A DNA stretch of 64,000 bases from Gymnogyps californianus (Eukaryota > Chordata > Aves > Accipitriformes > Cathartidae). Shown piece after piece: positions 14,481 through 28,120 of the stretch; the stretch's first letter is position 1; each line of letters begins with the position of its first letter. Where the stretch lies: assembly GCF_018139145.2 (NCBI RefSeq), contig NC_059475.1, positions 15,566,937 to 15,630,936 on the forward strand, written 5' to 3'. The position numbers and the translations under genes were made by a program. Below the pieces are notes generated by a model. It worked only from the letters and a program-made list of their open reading frames with translations. It was not told the DNA's origin and did no database searches.

Positions 14481-16354
14481 AATGAAGTAATCTGATTATT
14501 GGCAAGCAAGCCACAAAAACAGGCACATCATATACAAAAGCACATAAATTTCAGGAAAAATATACAGCACAATAAAAAAAATTCCCGATAGAAAACTACA
14601 TCAGCAGAAGACAATGTTTTTCATAATGAACTATGACAAATCTAACTGAATAGCATTATTAAAAATAAGCATCCACATTAACTGATGTACAAAAATTATT
14701 GGTGCCACCATACCCCTCCACATGAAGTATTCAGAAGGCTTCAACCATCCTTTGAATAATCATGCAGAGATGCTGCAGAACCAAATGACAAAAACACAGT
14801 TGTCTGTTTTCCTGATGCAGAGCATACCGCTGACTTTTAAAGGCACAATTTCAGTACAATTTTGATTTATGAATTGGAGCATTTTAGAACGTTAACACAA
14901 TAGCAAAAAATGCCAAGTGACTGAAGTAAATAAAGCTAAAGGTATTTCCTTAACTGAAGTTTTTATGGACAGAGATCTGATATTATCTTTGAAGCTAATA
15001 ATGTATGGGTTGGTTTAAAGAAATAAGTTATTTTTTTATTTTAAATGTGAATTTGGTGGAGCAAAAACTACATTAAAACAATCCAGCCAAATTTTGCTGC
15101 AGATAGAATTTTTGTGTCAACTTTCCAAATTCTCAATGTTGTTTTTCTAGTATTTGCTAATGTGTTCATGCTAAGTTTGGCCCACCAACCTGAGAGCATG
15201 AGCAATGGTTTGCAAGGCTTAAATTGCCACATTTAAAAAAACAAACAAACAAACCAACCAAATCCTACCACAATTATGTTTTGCGTTCAGTGAGATCGGA
15301 AAGCCCCTGAAGATTAGTTGAGCTGGCATAACAAAGCGAACCTGCCAGAACAATTCATCTGGCTTATATGCTGTTCCTTGTGGCCATATTTCCTGATGAA
15401 TGCTCAAAACCAGATGTATTTCAACTTTGATAAACTCTTCTGGCATTCTGCTCCTGCAACTCTTTTTTATGAGTAAAGAGACCCCTTATCACATGACAGG
15501 TTTGGGAATCAAGATAAACAACTGAACTGCATGAATGTATCCTCTCACCTGAGAAGAGCACATACTGGAGGACGCCTCCATGTTGTTAAGAGGATATGCA
15601 CTCACAGGTAACAGGCACACGCATGTCCCAAGCACATGATGAAGCAATCTCATGCAGACATCCTCATGCACAAGGAGGAAGCAACACGCATAGGTCTTCT
15701 AGGGCTTACTGAAAGAAACTGTAGCTCATCCCACTACAAGGGGTGGGCATCTCTGAATTAAACAGCAAGTCAAACCTACTATGCACGCTTTTTTCTCCCA
15801 TTTGCAATATTACTGATCTTCAGTGATAAAATGCAAACTCTATAAAATGTTAGCATGACAATATCTTGCATTATTTAAAGTACTTCATGTTGCTGTATTT
15901 ATAGTAAATTTCCTCTGGTTTTATTAGTCTTGTATTCCGTATAAACAGAACAAAAGTATACACTGTTCTTATGATCACAGTGAACCACATTATTTTAAGT
16001 TACTGGTCCTAAAACTAAAACAGTTCTAGCATCATATTTTCTTCAATGTCCAACTTAATTCCTTGTAATCAATACTAGGCAGATCATTTAAATAAACTTC
16101 ACCAGGCACAAAATTCTGAATCTAACACAATTCCACTTTGAATTCTCAGGCTTTATGTAATTACAAAAATCATTCAACAATTCCATGTTAACTAGGAGAA
16201 CAAAGATCTCAAACTGTTCTTTCTCAGTTATGAAACTAAGGAGCTTGGAGAAAAGATGCATCGTTTCAATTCTATTTTTCAAGATTAATTCATCCAAAGT
16301 GAGACACTGAAAAGCACATTTATTCCTTAATAGTTTCAGAGTTGGCACCAAAAA

Positions 16355-16370
16355 TGCCCTCTTGTGGCAC
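16355..16370 (-). promoter_or_regulatory. Candidate CTCF site
   Basis: The plus strand reads TGCCCTCTTGTGGCAC, so the minus strand reads GTGCCACAAGAGGGCA. This matches the core of the known vertebrate CTCF motif (CCACnAGrnGGCr) at most positions. It is a single motif judged by eye, with occupancy unknown. Confidence 0.45.
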
Positions 16371-19300
16371 AGCAGAACCCTGCAGAGCCTGTCCTCGGTT
16401 CTTTCAACTTAAATTTTAAAACAAGAATGTATTACTCTGGGCTTATTTTGAAACTGAGATAGGAAAGCACATAATAAGCTAAACTACAACTGCAGACATT
16501 GTTCAGAGTTTGAACCCAGTTTCTCTATGTGGTTCTTTCATTTTCCTTTTTTTGAGTGTTAGTGTAGTAGTGAGAACATCTGGTCCCTCCTGTAAATCTA
16601 AGCATAATCAAATTCCTGGGGAAAGCTGTTCTGGGAACAGAGCGCTGTCACCTCGGCAGATTCCTGAAAGGCGAATCTTCATGCTGTTTGAAATCTTTTA
16701 TTAAAGAATATGTGTAAAAACAATTTCACTGGGAAAGTATCCATGCACTTCACCTCCAACAATAGGCAACAACTTGCAAAGCTGCCTCGCTCTCATCCCC
16801 ACAGACTACTAATTCTCAGAAGTGTACCACTGAACATAAGAGGAACAATCAACAGACAACTACCCAGCAGATTTGTTCTCCCATGGAGCAAAGCTAGCAC
16901 ACTACAAGTTTTTCTGTTAAAAGAAATGTGACTGTGACGGCTTCGCTTCCCTTATCTGAAAGCAGCATCTTTCACACAGGTTTTATTTTTGATGCTTTTT
17001 AACTCTTAGTCTGCCAAAATGACATTAACGCAGCGGTTCATCTGCAAGCAAACCAAAAAAACCACTAAGAAAGTCTTTCAGCTGAAGCCAAACCTCAAAA
17101 GGCACTGAAATCCTGATGCCCAGCGAGGGGGGGGAGCCTCCCATCTTGCGTCTACAATACAGCACAGTTAAGAGCACATTCTTTAACAGATCACTCTTGG
17201 TTGCATTATCCCAACCGATGGCAATTCGAGCTGCTTGGCAGCCTGCCAGATTATTCATGAGGATAGTCACTAACAGCTTGTTTCCCTCGTCCTGCCCCCG
17301 TGTAAACAGTCTGCTGTGAAAGGTGTTACTCTGTTTTTTTCAAAACACAGCTCAAGTAGGAAACAACTGTTTGTAAGCACAGGAATACCATATTTCAGCT
17401 GCCGGTTCATCTGCAACAACCCAGAGCATGGTCACATTTCACTAATGTGTACTCATTACAAGCACTCGCACTGAGCTGGTAGTGGCATACGCAGCACTGC
17501 GCAGCGGGAGCCAACAGGCAAGTTTGAAAGTGTTATGTCTGAGAGAAAAAAACCCAACACATTTTGGTCAAACAGGAAAATATTCAACCAGTATTTTTAC
17601 CTCAGTGCAATAATTAAAAAACAAGAAAAAAACCCACACAACACTTTCACAACCTATTATAAACCCTCAATCAAGGCCAAAATTTCAACTGGAATATTTA
17701 GACAACCTTAGAAAATAACAAAATATTTTAATTACTTGAGTATCTGAAACTTTCTCTTTTCAGACAGAAACCATCCATGTTTGGTTTATACAAAGGCATT
17801 TTCAAAGTTTTCAACTGAAGTTTCAAGTTTCGAGAAGTTTTTTAAATACTTGTTATAAAACCAATGTCTTTTAAAATAAAGTTATCATTTAATCCTTAGT
17901 GAAATCACTATGTCATTTCATCTGTAAGAGCACAGATGTAAACTTAAAAAAAAAAAAAATCCTTTTTGATAAGTGTCACTGAGCTTTTTCTCAAAACTTG
18001 GTTTGTATATAGCTGAGATGCAAGTCTTCCTGTGAAGAGTCAGATGCATGCACTGTGTGCTTATTTGTAGCCCATATTTTTGTAGCAGTCTGGGCCCCCC
18101 CAGGTTACAGAACGCTTTACGCAATGGTCATGGAAACGCACACATCACTGACACTGAACATAAGAGCAGATTCCTTGGGACAAAGCCCTATTAGCCATGC
18201 TGCAAAGCTACTCAGTTCAGAAACCACACATGATTATGGTCAGAGAATTTACCAACCCAGCATGACAACATGGGAAATCAGTAGGATTTGAGATTTTTTT
18301 GATCATTTTGCTTATGCAGCATTTCCAGTAAAGATTCTCAAAGAGAAGAGACTCAAGAGTCATTAAGCTGCGTTATTCCAGGTGTAACAGCCCAACAGCC
18401 CTTTTCTTTTTAAGTATAACCAAGTTTTTCATCCCTTTTGAAACCAATAAATCAATATTTCCTTCCAGAGTTATCCTAGCTTGTGTCTGTTTTCCACATC
18501 CTGGTCTTACTACCTAAAAGGAAAAGTTAACTGTCAGACACCGAGTAAAACCAAGCCATAGGAAGATCTACAAAACCAGTTATCTGGTCAAGATCCCAGC
18601 CTATCAAAGCTGCAGTCTTTCATACAGTTGTATGTAGTTGTTCTCCACTGCTTGCAGAATATAAGAAAAACGTGTGTGTACACACCCATATACAAGGAGC
18701 AGCATGGGCTGGGGAAGAAGAGAAAAAGAAATCACCAAGTTTCCTTATTACCTTAGAATAGCTGCTAAGCCACACCTAAGACTGGAAGAGAGAAGTCTCC
18801 AATCCGTACTACGCAGCCTTGCAAGGCTTCCACTTCAACCAGCCTTCCTCAGGTATATTGTAACAGAAATTCCTCTCTCTGTAATTTAGCCCAGATCACT
18901 AACCTGAGTGCTGTCCCAAGATGTCTGCAGCTCTCTTAGGCTCTCTGTCTTCTGATCCTGGAAGGAAGTTCTCAACCTCTGTACCCACCCATTTTGACTC
19001 AGCAAGTCTCCTCTCCAGAGCACCAGCCTACCCATTCAGGCAGAGAACACCACTTCCCAAGCCCTACAGGAAGTAACTCCTCATAATCCTTGAGCAGTTG
19101 AATGCTAAGAAGGTCTGTCATTTACAATTTCACTTCAGTGTATGCATGTTTAAACAAATGGTATTGATTACGCAGGTCACAAGTATCTCAGTTTTCTTGA
19201 AACTAGGAGCACTTTCCCATCAGTTACAGTATCTCCACCATCGCTAGTACGAATTGTGTAAGGAAGGCAAGTATTCAGTTGTCTATTGGAGGTCCCTTAG

Positions 19301-19643
19301 TTGCTTGCAGCTACTCTAAGCAATTAGGACAACATATTATACAGGATATCCTTATACAAGTCAACTTTAAAAAGGCAGCTGTGACATTTAAGATAAGCTT
19401 CTTTAGCAGGCAATCTAAGGAGAAGCCTAGACAAAAAAAATCCACATTATTATTAAGTACATACTAAGCAGTAGCCCATTTGAGTGGGTTAGTCTGCCTT
19501 TCTTCCAAGCACTCAAATCATTGCTTTCCAAAACAGAATATCTCTAAAAACTGTTTTTCTTATAGTCTTTTTAAAGTTTATTGCCGGAGAAGCATTACCT
19601 AAATATAAACCTGTTTTTCACACCCTGTAGAAACTGTTTTCAC

Positions 19644-19676
19644 GGGGCGGGGGGAGGGGAGGGGCGGGAGAGGAGG
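19644..19676 (+). other. Strong G-quadruplex motif
   Basis: Four G-runs of 4, 6, 4 and 4 bases are separated by single C or A bases, followed by a GGG run and two GG pairs. Single-base loops give highly stable G-quadruplexes. The Gs lie on the strand opposite the PLEKHA7 transcript, that is on the template strand, so the nascent RNA would carry the C-rich version. Confidence 0.7.
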
Positions 19677-20485
19677 TATCAACCCAAGAGCTGGAAAGCT
19701 TTAAAGGATATTCCTCTCCTGTCATATTTCAGATTAAGTACAAACTCCTTCCTCTAATTGTTAGACCTGTTGACAAGAAAGTAGCCATCCTCATGATTAG
19801 CCACCTTAAAAAAATAAAAAATTAAAAACTTCACTGTAAGAGTTACCCTAGTCTATTTGAATATCGAGTTAGTGAAGAGTCTTTACTCCAATCAATGGTA
19901 AAGGTCCACATTTTAAAAATGAAGGAAAATTAACAGAACATCTACAAGCTAAAAGTTTACTACTCTGACTGACCTTGTAACAGCTGAAACAGCATAAATT
20001 CCAGGAAAGACTTACAACAGAATTGCTCCTACCGTTTTCCAAAGCTTTTGAAAGAGATACAACTTTTTTTCCCTAGCATCAAGAATACCCAGTACAGAAA
20101 TATTTCCTCAAAGCCTTTTGTCTCAATAAGTAGCACATTTATAATGTTGTTTTATGAAGATGGCAAGTGCTCACCTCTCAGAAGATTTATTTATCCACAA
20201 TGAGATACAAAAAAAGCCTCCACTAGTCTAGACAGTCTTTGACCTGCTTGAGCTTCAAGAATACCTTTTGCAGGGAGAGGGGAGAAGCTGTTAGCTACAT
20301 CATTATAAATGTATTTTAACATAAATGCATTTTGACACAAACTGATGAGGTAGAGGGAATAACTTCACTGTCCAAATCTTCCAAGATTAGAGCTCTGCAT
20401 CCTTCTTCAAGAATGGAAGCCATTATAAAAGCAATTGCTATCTTAGATGGAATGACACAAAGAAAAAAATTCACATAATTTTTTA

Positions 20486-20503
20486 TTTTTTTTTTTTTTT
20501 TTT
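20486..20503. repeat. Poly-T run
   Basis: Eighteen consecutive Ts, preceded by a further short T-run. Simple repeat, or a possible retroposon tail on the minus strand without a recognisable body. Confidence 0.7.
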
Positions 20504-21346
20504 AACATATAGCATTTAAAATTCCAGGGCTTTGTGTTTGGTTTTTTCCTAATAGCAGATGAAGTGTAAAGGCTTGCTTTTAAGACCTTAATGCAAGACC
20601 ATATCAGGAGCTTTTCAAAATGCATGCATACATGATTATTTCAACACAACAATACCACACAAACCTCTCCTATCATATCGGAAACTCCGCATTTTAACAT
20701 CATCCTTGTTAATTTAATTTGCCCATAACATGTGGTGATAAAGTAATTCTTGTACCTCTAAACTACTTTCAAAAGTTTGTTTAATGCTTTAGCTTCTGGG
20801 CAGGCACAGAGAAAATATTTCCTCCTCTTATTCAGCTAATTCAGTTAACAGCTATGTCAGAAGGGAAGAAAAACTACCAGGAACGCAGTTAAGCTCCTTT
20901 ATGACCTGCTAGGAACGGAAGAACAAATCTACATGGTTCTAGATTAAAACCAGCTTGAAAATAGAAAATTAAATCAAGATTTACTATCTAAAATGATCTG
21001 AAGCACTCAAAAAAAAGTCTATCATGAAATTTAAAAAAAATCTATTTCTATCACATACTAATAAGTGACTTTTTATTTTAGCTCACTTCAAAAGTGAAAT
21101 GCAAGCGGGACCCATATATTTACTGCCACAATTTAAGTTGCTTTGTGACCTCTACTCCAGATCACCAAACATTCATTTCTGGAAACACTAGTGCAGCATG
21201 AAATATCCACTGAAGGATTTTATATATCAAATTCAGAAAAATCCAAAACATTACAAAACCAACTACAAGTAAGCAAAAGTACTTCAGTGATTAAGCAAAG
21301 TATATTTCATAAATAGAAGTAATTTTGTTTATGAAGACAGCAGTTC

Positions 21347-21402
21347 AACTAATGCTAACTTCTACTGACTGTCTAACTAATGCCAACTTATACTGACTCT
21401 CT
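21347..21402 (+). repeat. 28-bp tandem duplication
   Basis: Two adjacent 28-bp units, 21347-21374 and 21375-21402, differ at three positions. This is a small local tandem duplication with no coding content. Confidence 0.9.
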
Positions 21403-22438
21403 ACGTCCCTGCAAAAGTAATGTCTTTGATTATTAGACAGAAATTGTTTTGTCTACCTCACAAGTAGTTAAAAACTTCCAGGAAGGTTGATTTTTCTTAC
21501 AATAATCCATTCCTATATGGCAGGTTCAGATGTTTCCTAAACATTTTTCACAGCTTTTGAACTAGAGCTCAACCTAAAGAAAGTCACAATGCAACTGAGA
21601 AACAAGCACACTACCTTCAAATCAGCTGAAAACACTGGGGCTTTCCTAACACCAGTCCTCCACTCTAATTCTTCACATGGGCACTCTTCACAGACCATAG
21701 CACTCTGAATTCATACCTTCTTCACATTCCTACTCACCTCCCTGGTAGAGAAGTCTTACACTGCAATTTAGCATTTTCACTACAAACTTCAGTAGCCAAA
21801 ATAAATGGAATGTCAAGTTAATTGGCATGGAAGCTGCTGAGCTGAATAAAACACAAAAATGAATAATACAGTAGAATTTTTTATATATTTGCAGAGGTCA
21901 ACAATCTCTCAGATTTCTGTACTATTGCAGAATCAAGAAACTCTGTGACAGAATACTTAAGAACTTCATTAAATCAATCAAACATAAAAACATGCTCAAT
22001 TTATTTTATATTTTCACCTACATGTTTCACAAATGCCAAAATTCACCAAGAACAGCATTTTCAGCACGATTCTCTAATTCAGTTTTACCCAAAACCATTA
22101 CACAGACCCGAGAGCAGGTAGAAAACAGGTTTGTTATCACTGATGGAATTCCTGAAAGATGAGATGAAAGGAAAAAAAGTTAATTTGTCACTAACATACT
22201 GGGGAAAACAAAATTGTTGATGCCGAACTTTATTCTTAAACTGACTCCATCTGCATTACCTCATTTGGAATTATCACAGTTTATTCAGCTCATTAATATA
22301 ATTTCTTATTGTGCTTCTAATCATAGAAATCTTAAAAATTCATCAGAAATAAACCATCTGAAATTTTCTTTCTAAAGGAAACAAACATATTATTCACTAG
22401 CAGGCCATTATCTATAAAAATTCACTCTTTTTCTATTT

Positions 22439-22453
22439 ACACACACACACACA
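22439..22453. repeat. Short (AC)n microsatellite
   Basis: About seven AC units followed by a run of eight further As. Confidence 0.8.
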
Positions 22454-23304
22454 AAAAAAAGTAACAGGCCTATTTACAATGCACCTCATCACAGTTATAG
22501 AAACCACTCAGGAAATAGCTGTATGACAGCCTAAACATAAATTTACAAGTCTTCTCATCTCCCTACACAAACAAAATTCTGTTCTGTACATCAATAATTC
22601 AAAAATTCTTGTAGCCTTTCTACTCACATTACTTAAAAACATAATCTACAAAAAGATTTCAGGCAATACTTAACCTGACTTCCACAAACCACAGTTTACT
22701 TGAGCTTCTGCTGTCTGCCTACCACAGTGACACAGGAACAGCATGCTGGTAATCAGAGACACCCCTCAAATTGCTAACTGTAGTTCCTCTATTAGATCCA
22801 TCAAGGAAGATGAGCTGTAAAAAATTGGACTCCTGTAGCTCCCTTCTCTCTGACTGCTACTTTTCTGGTGAGGGAAGAGAAAAGTCACATACATAGAAAC
22901 TTCAATCTTCCTCCTTGGTTTCTGTCTTTAGCCCATCTTGTTTATCAATACCATTTAATAGTTTATTTGCAACTAGTTTAAACCAATGCTTTCCAACCCT
23001 TCCACATCACTAAATTTTACATCCTGTCCACCGTTCACTCAAGAATTTATTCTCGCCAGAGATATCTGATACATATAGCTCCACCATTCACGTCTTGAGC
23101 CTTGCCTGCTTGTCTTTTTCTGCAACTTTCCAAGCACCTCATTGCTCAGCTACCCCTATGCTACCAGAACCACAGGTTTGACCAGTGAAAGGACAAGCAT
23201 TTCAGGCACAATAGCTGATCATTGCATCTGGTCAATGGAAAAAATAAAAAAATGTGAGCTTCCTTATAAGCAATGTCGATGCAGCAAAAGTTACAGAAAG
23301 AGGA

Positions 23305-23600
23305 CTCAGATTTTACAAGGGCGTGTAGTGATAGGGCAAGGGGTAATGGCTTTAAACTGAAAGAGGAGAGATTTAGATTAAATGTAAGGAAGACGTTCTT
23401 TACTGTGAGGGTGGTGAGACACTGGAACAGGTTGCCCAGAGAGGCTGTGGATGCCCCCTCCCTGGAAGTGTTCAAGGCCAGGCTGGATGGGGCTTTGAGC
23501 AACCTGCTCTAGTGGAAGGTATCCCTGCCCATGGCAGGGGGGTTGGAAGTAGATGATCTTTAAGGCCCCTTCCAACCCAAACCATTCTATGATTCTGTGA
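23305..23600 (+). repeat. CR1 LINE 3' end (relatively intact)
   Basis: This covers the ORF2 C-terminus and 3' UTR of an avian CR1. The translated remnant includes [20 protein letters not shown] and later [18 protein letters not shown], the standard CR1 ORF2 tail. It is followed by the short 3' UTR ('ggcaggggggttggaa', 'ccttccaacccaaaccattc') and the CR1 terminal repeats ATTCTATGATTCTGTGA. It is 5'-truncated and lacks the endonuclease and most of the reverse transcriptase, so it cannot move. It lies antisense to PLEKHA7. Confidence 0.95.
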
Positions 23601-23939
23601 TTTGTGGGGGGCTATTTTAAATCGCCCAGAATCTGTATTTGAAACAGTCCATAGTATCCAACACGAACACTGCTTCTGGCCTTTTCAAGTCCACACTGCT
23701 GACTGTTCAAAATGCTTTGTCTCTTTTCTAATTTGTGAACACATAGACACATCCAAAAATCCACATCAAATGACTTTCAATTCACTACTTATCTACATTT
23801 CCAAAATTACTTCACATCTTTCCTTCTCTTCTGCTAACCTTGGTTATCTTATTTATGCAACTCAGTTTAAACAGTGTTTTCACAAACTTCCAACATTTGG
23901 GACATGTTTTTTACTACTATTAGAACTGGAACCATGACA

Positions 23940-24177
23940 GCAGATTCTGCCTGCCCAGTATGAGCGGCCAGCTACCCACAGACTAGCTGCTGGGCCTGGC
24001 ACATAGCACACCCTGCCCCTTGGCCCGCCACTGCCAACTGGCATGCAGCACTGGTGTGTGGCGACCACAGCGAGCCCCCTGGGAACCACCGGTTCAGACA
24101 CCTCCACTGCAGTTCATCTACCGTCTGACTCTGCAGCCATCCCAAGGGAAAGTCACTGCTGAGATCCCATCTTCCGC
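23940..24177. other. GC-richer spacer between two CR1 copies
   Basis: A stretch clearly richer in G+C than the surrounding intron directly abuts the 5' truncation point of the next CR1. It has open frames on both strands but no recognisable domain. It could be diverged sequence from the same element or unrelated intron. Confidence 0.4.
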
Positions 24178-24618
24178 ATTCAACGAAGAGCAACAAAGCT
24201 GGTGAAGGCTCTAGAGAACAAGTCTTATGAAGAGTGGCTGAGGGAACTGGGGTTATTTAGTCTGGAGAAAAGGAGGCTCAGGGGAGACCTTATCACTCTC
24301 TACAACTACCTGAGAGGAGGTTGTAGCGAGGTGGGTGTCAGTCTCTTCTCCCAACTAACAAGTGATAGGACAAGAGGAAACAGCCTCAAGTTGCACCACG
24401 GGAGGTTTAGATTGGATGTTAGGAAAAATTTCTTCCAAAAGGGTTATCAAGCATTGGAACAGGCTGCCCAGGGAAGTGGTTGAGTCACCATCCCTGGAGG
24501 TATTTAATTTAATTGGCGCTTAGGGACATGGGTTAGTGTTGGACTTGGCAGTGTTAAATTTACGGTTGAACTAGAGGATCTTAAGGGTCTTTTCCAACCT
24601 AAATGATTCTATGATTCC
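24178..24618 (+). repeat. CR1 LINE 3' end (more diverged, same orientation)
   Basis: It starts within ORF2 (encoding [20 protein letters not shown] and [12 protein letters not shown], with frameshifts) and runs to a 3' UTR ending 'ttttccaacctaaatgattc' and 'tatgattcc', the CR1 terminus. It is a different copy from the one at 23305-23600, being less like the consensus and longer at its 5' side. The two are separate insertions in the same orientation about 0.6 kb apart. Confidence 0.93.
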
Positions 24619-25539
24619 TTACTGTAGTCAGTATACAGGAATGAATGTTTCCTTGCAGTGCAGAAATCCATCAAGTACAAGAGTTATTTAAATCTGATAC
24701 AAAACTTGAAGACATTTCTACTGAAATTCTCTGGATCACCTGGCAAAACCAGTAGTATTGTTGCAGCATTTCAAATTGCTCAGTAAGGGAGAGGGAAACT
24801 ACCAGAGTTTAAAAATCCATATTATTTGTAAATCTCTAAGCAAGGACTACTCTGCATCAATATGACAGCTCCTGCATAGCAAGTACGGGGTATTATGTTT
24901 GAATGCCTTAATCGTGTATTTTCATATCTTGTGTTTAACTTTGACACTGGATGTTCTGGATTAGTAATGTTTACTTCAGGAATAACTGTGATTTATGTTT
25001 CTACCTGTGTTGTTTTTTTAATCCTTCAACTGCAATAAAAATGCATAAGCAAAACCTGAATTTCATGCCCAACGATCACATACTGAATGCCCAGCAATCA
25101 CATGCCACACATGGAAATATACTGAAAGTCATAAAAGCGAATGCTGTTTTACTTCTTTGTGAGAGGACACTGTCATAAACCTCAGTAATTTCGATTTTCC
25201 TTCCTCCATTCTGTTGCTTCAATATTTCCTTAGACAATTCAATATTCTCCAAAAGCATGGAAATACAGCTCTCAAGAAAGACTCTATCTGGAGATTTAGC
25301 TGTCCACCTTCTCAAACAAGTTAGCAGTAAGAGGAAAAAAAACAGCCAGTGACACTGAAGAGTATCTGTTACACTGATACTAACACCTTGATGAAGTAAA
25401 GATTTATCACTTCACATTTTAACTGGAAGGACTAAATACACTGCTAAATGAGTATATCAAAGCCCAACTTGATGTGTAATCTGTTTATTAAAAGAATTTC
25501 ATATAATGATTTCACATGAGAAGTAAAAATAAGTAATTG

Positions 25540-25556
25540 ATTTTTTTTTTTTTTTA
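25540..25556. repeat. Poly-T run
   Basis: About 16-17 consecutive Ts in AT-rich intron. No associated element body is seen. Confidence 0.7.
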
Positions 25557-26174
25557 AATATAAATGAGCTCAAACTGCAACTCACTAAATAGCTAACTGG
25601 AAGAGCAAAAGGAAGGAGGTCAGGCTATTTAAAATTGAATACTGGGAGTAGTAACATGCACAGCGTTGAAGGAATAAGTCTTATCGCTATCTGAAATAGT
25701 TTTAGGTATTCAAGTATTTCTGTGCTGAAAAAGTAAAGCACAAAAGTAGCATTTAAAGAACAGCATCAATCTATGATTTGCAAGGAAGGAAATAAAAGCA
25801 TTTTCTCAAGCCACTTGACAATATCATTGTCTTAAGTGGAAAGCAAGCAACAACTTTACATTAAAAAAATTGGCATGTTCACAAATTACTCTCTTTAAAT
25901 GAAAAATTAAAAAATGAGGGCTGATCCTGAGATGGTAACAATAAATATCAAGTGTTTGATAATTGCCATCTAAGAAAAATGGTCTTCACCATTTTGCAGC
26001 TAACTTTTATTAATTTAACTATAATTTAGTCCAGGCAATTCAACATGGTTTTGAACTACCATGTCCTCTGTGGAACAACCGTCTACATCTAGATTTTGTC
26101 AGTCTTATCTCACCATGCAAACAGCTAATATTATAACTCCTGATCTTCAGAAAAATATAAAGAAAATATTACTA

Positions 26175-26192
26175 ACTGGTTTACCAACCAGT
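26175..26192. other. Short perfect inverted repeat
   Basis: ACTGGTT and AACCAGT form 7-bp perfect arms around a 4-base loop. No function is assigned. Confidence 0.45.
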
Positions 26193-28120
26193 GAAAATTA
26201 CATATAGTGAATCACACCCATTAGCATAGTTCTGTCTGCAGATATGTTTAAACATTCTGCTGAAATAGATCTAACAGATTTTTTTTATTCTAGGTATTAG
26301 GATAAGCCCCATTTTTTTTCCTTTGGTCCAAAGTAGGCATTGAACTCAAGCACTAAGAGGTTAACCTGCAGAGCACACATTTAAAGCACCTAAAAATTGG
26401 CTTAAAAAGACACCTAATTTAAAAAAAAAAAAAAAAATTACATTTGCCTTTTGCCCTCTGATTTACACTGCTTGATAAACAAACGGTACCTCTAGTTTTT
26501 CATAGCTCTCCATTATATTAATACCAATATCCTAAGTTAATCAAAATGAGTCTTTCTTCTGCCTAGAAAAGGGACAGAGAACTAACTGCAAAAAGCAAAG
26601 AACCAAGTAAACATGAGAGTTAAGTGAAAGTTGGTGCTCAAGCATTTTGCAAGTTTGAAGATGACTGTGAAACTATGCCATTTTGAAACAAATATGCAGC
26701 CTGCAAAAAGCCAGTAACTCTACATTTTTTCAGATGAAATAAAGTAGAAAATTAACAGCAGCTTTTCTGCTTAGTCATATTTGACAATCACAGTGCATAC
26801 AGAGCTCCTGGGAAAAAAAAAAATCACCCACACGTTGCACAATCAACATGTATTTTCAAAATGCTCAGCACTCTGCTCTTAGTTCAGGATATTTGGCCAC
26901 TAGGAAGTAAATAAAAATATAACAAAAGTCCTCACTTGACAAAGAATTGTAAATAAAATGCAGTATTACTCAAATGCTTTGTTTCAGCAGCGTATCCAAA
27001 TCTCATTTTAAAAGTTTTGGTGGTTTTGGTTGTAGTTTTTATTAAACTAAAGATACAACCTTTAAAGACACAGATAAACAAGAAGGAAAACAAGGGTTTA
27101 AACAGAAAACTTCAGGCAGAAAAGCACATACCTACCATGTATTGGTAACAAGCTTTTGTACCTGTCTAGACAAGTCAGTGACATTCTTGCCAAGTACTAC
27201 GTGGCAGACAATCAAAAAGAAAAGGGTTGGGTGCTTAACCAGATTCTTCTTGGATTTTAACATCTTTAATTACAAATCTGCTTTTAAATTAAAAGTGCTG
27301 CTTCTAAGGACAATACCTCAGAGCAGACCTTGTAAAACTGTCTAATAATGCTGCAGGAAAACACAATTAAACTACAAATAAAATGAGGTTTTAGCCCCAT
27401 TCTTTATCGTTATCCAAGCCAAGGTCATAAAAAAAAAATTTTTTTTAAAAAGCACATCTAGGAGGCAAAGACAAAACAAATTAGATTTAACAGTAAATTA
27501 GAATGTACAGTCATACCGGATAGAATCGGATGTGATATTAAGTAAGTGTGACACCACATTATTCAAGTTGGTCTTTGCAGGGATGCAGCACTACAATACG
27601 GAAGCAATACACTTAATCTGTATCAATGAAATGTAAATATTTGAGATGATGGCAAACTTTGATCAGTAGCGAGGTGAAAACTCATTTTAGTATAACCCAT
27701 CTGCAGCAAACAGAATGATGGGGAAAATGCAGGGCATAGAACCTGGGAGAAAAACCTGCACCCATGTACTTCACAGCACGCACTTCTCTCTTCACCAAAG
27801 CACTTCCTAAGATTGTTTAGTATTGCCAGACTCACCTGGAAAAGATACTTTTTTGTTTCCTCCATTATAAAATACAAAAACATCTTGCATGATATATTTG
27901 CCTGCAGATAGGTAATCCTTTTAACTAGGTCCAGTTGTTACAGAGTTTAAAGGCTACTGATAGATTGAAGAAGCAACCTTCTTCAACAAAACGTGTAATA
28001 TTAATATCAAGATTCTGCTGCCCCAATTATTTGAGATTCTCTCTTTTCTGTTAGATAATGGGTAACAAATAAAATAAAATTAAAAGTGTTGAATAGATTA
28101 TCTATTTCCTCTTCTGATAA

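Noticed and set aside
14285..14485. Lys/Thr/Gln-rich 66-codon frame
   Set aside because: Most of it is translation of the CAAA simple repeat.
23161..23502. 113-codon minus-strand frame
   Set aside because: It is the antisense shadow of the CR1 ORF2 remnant on the plus strand.
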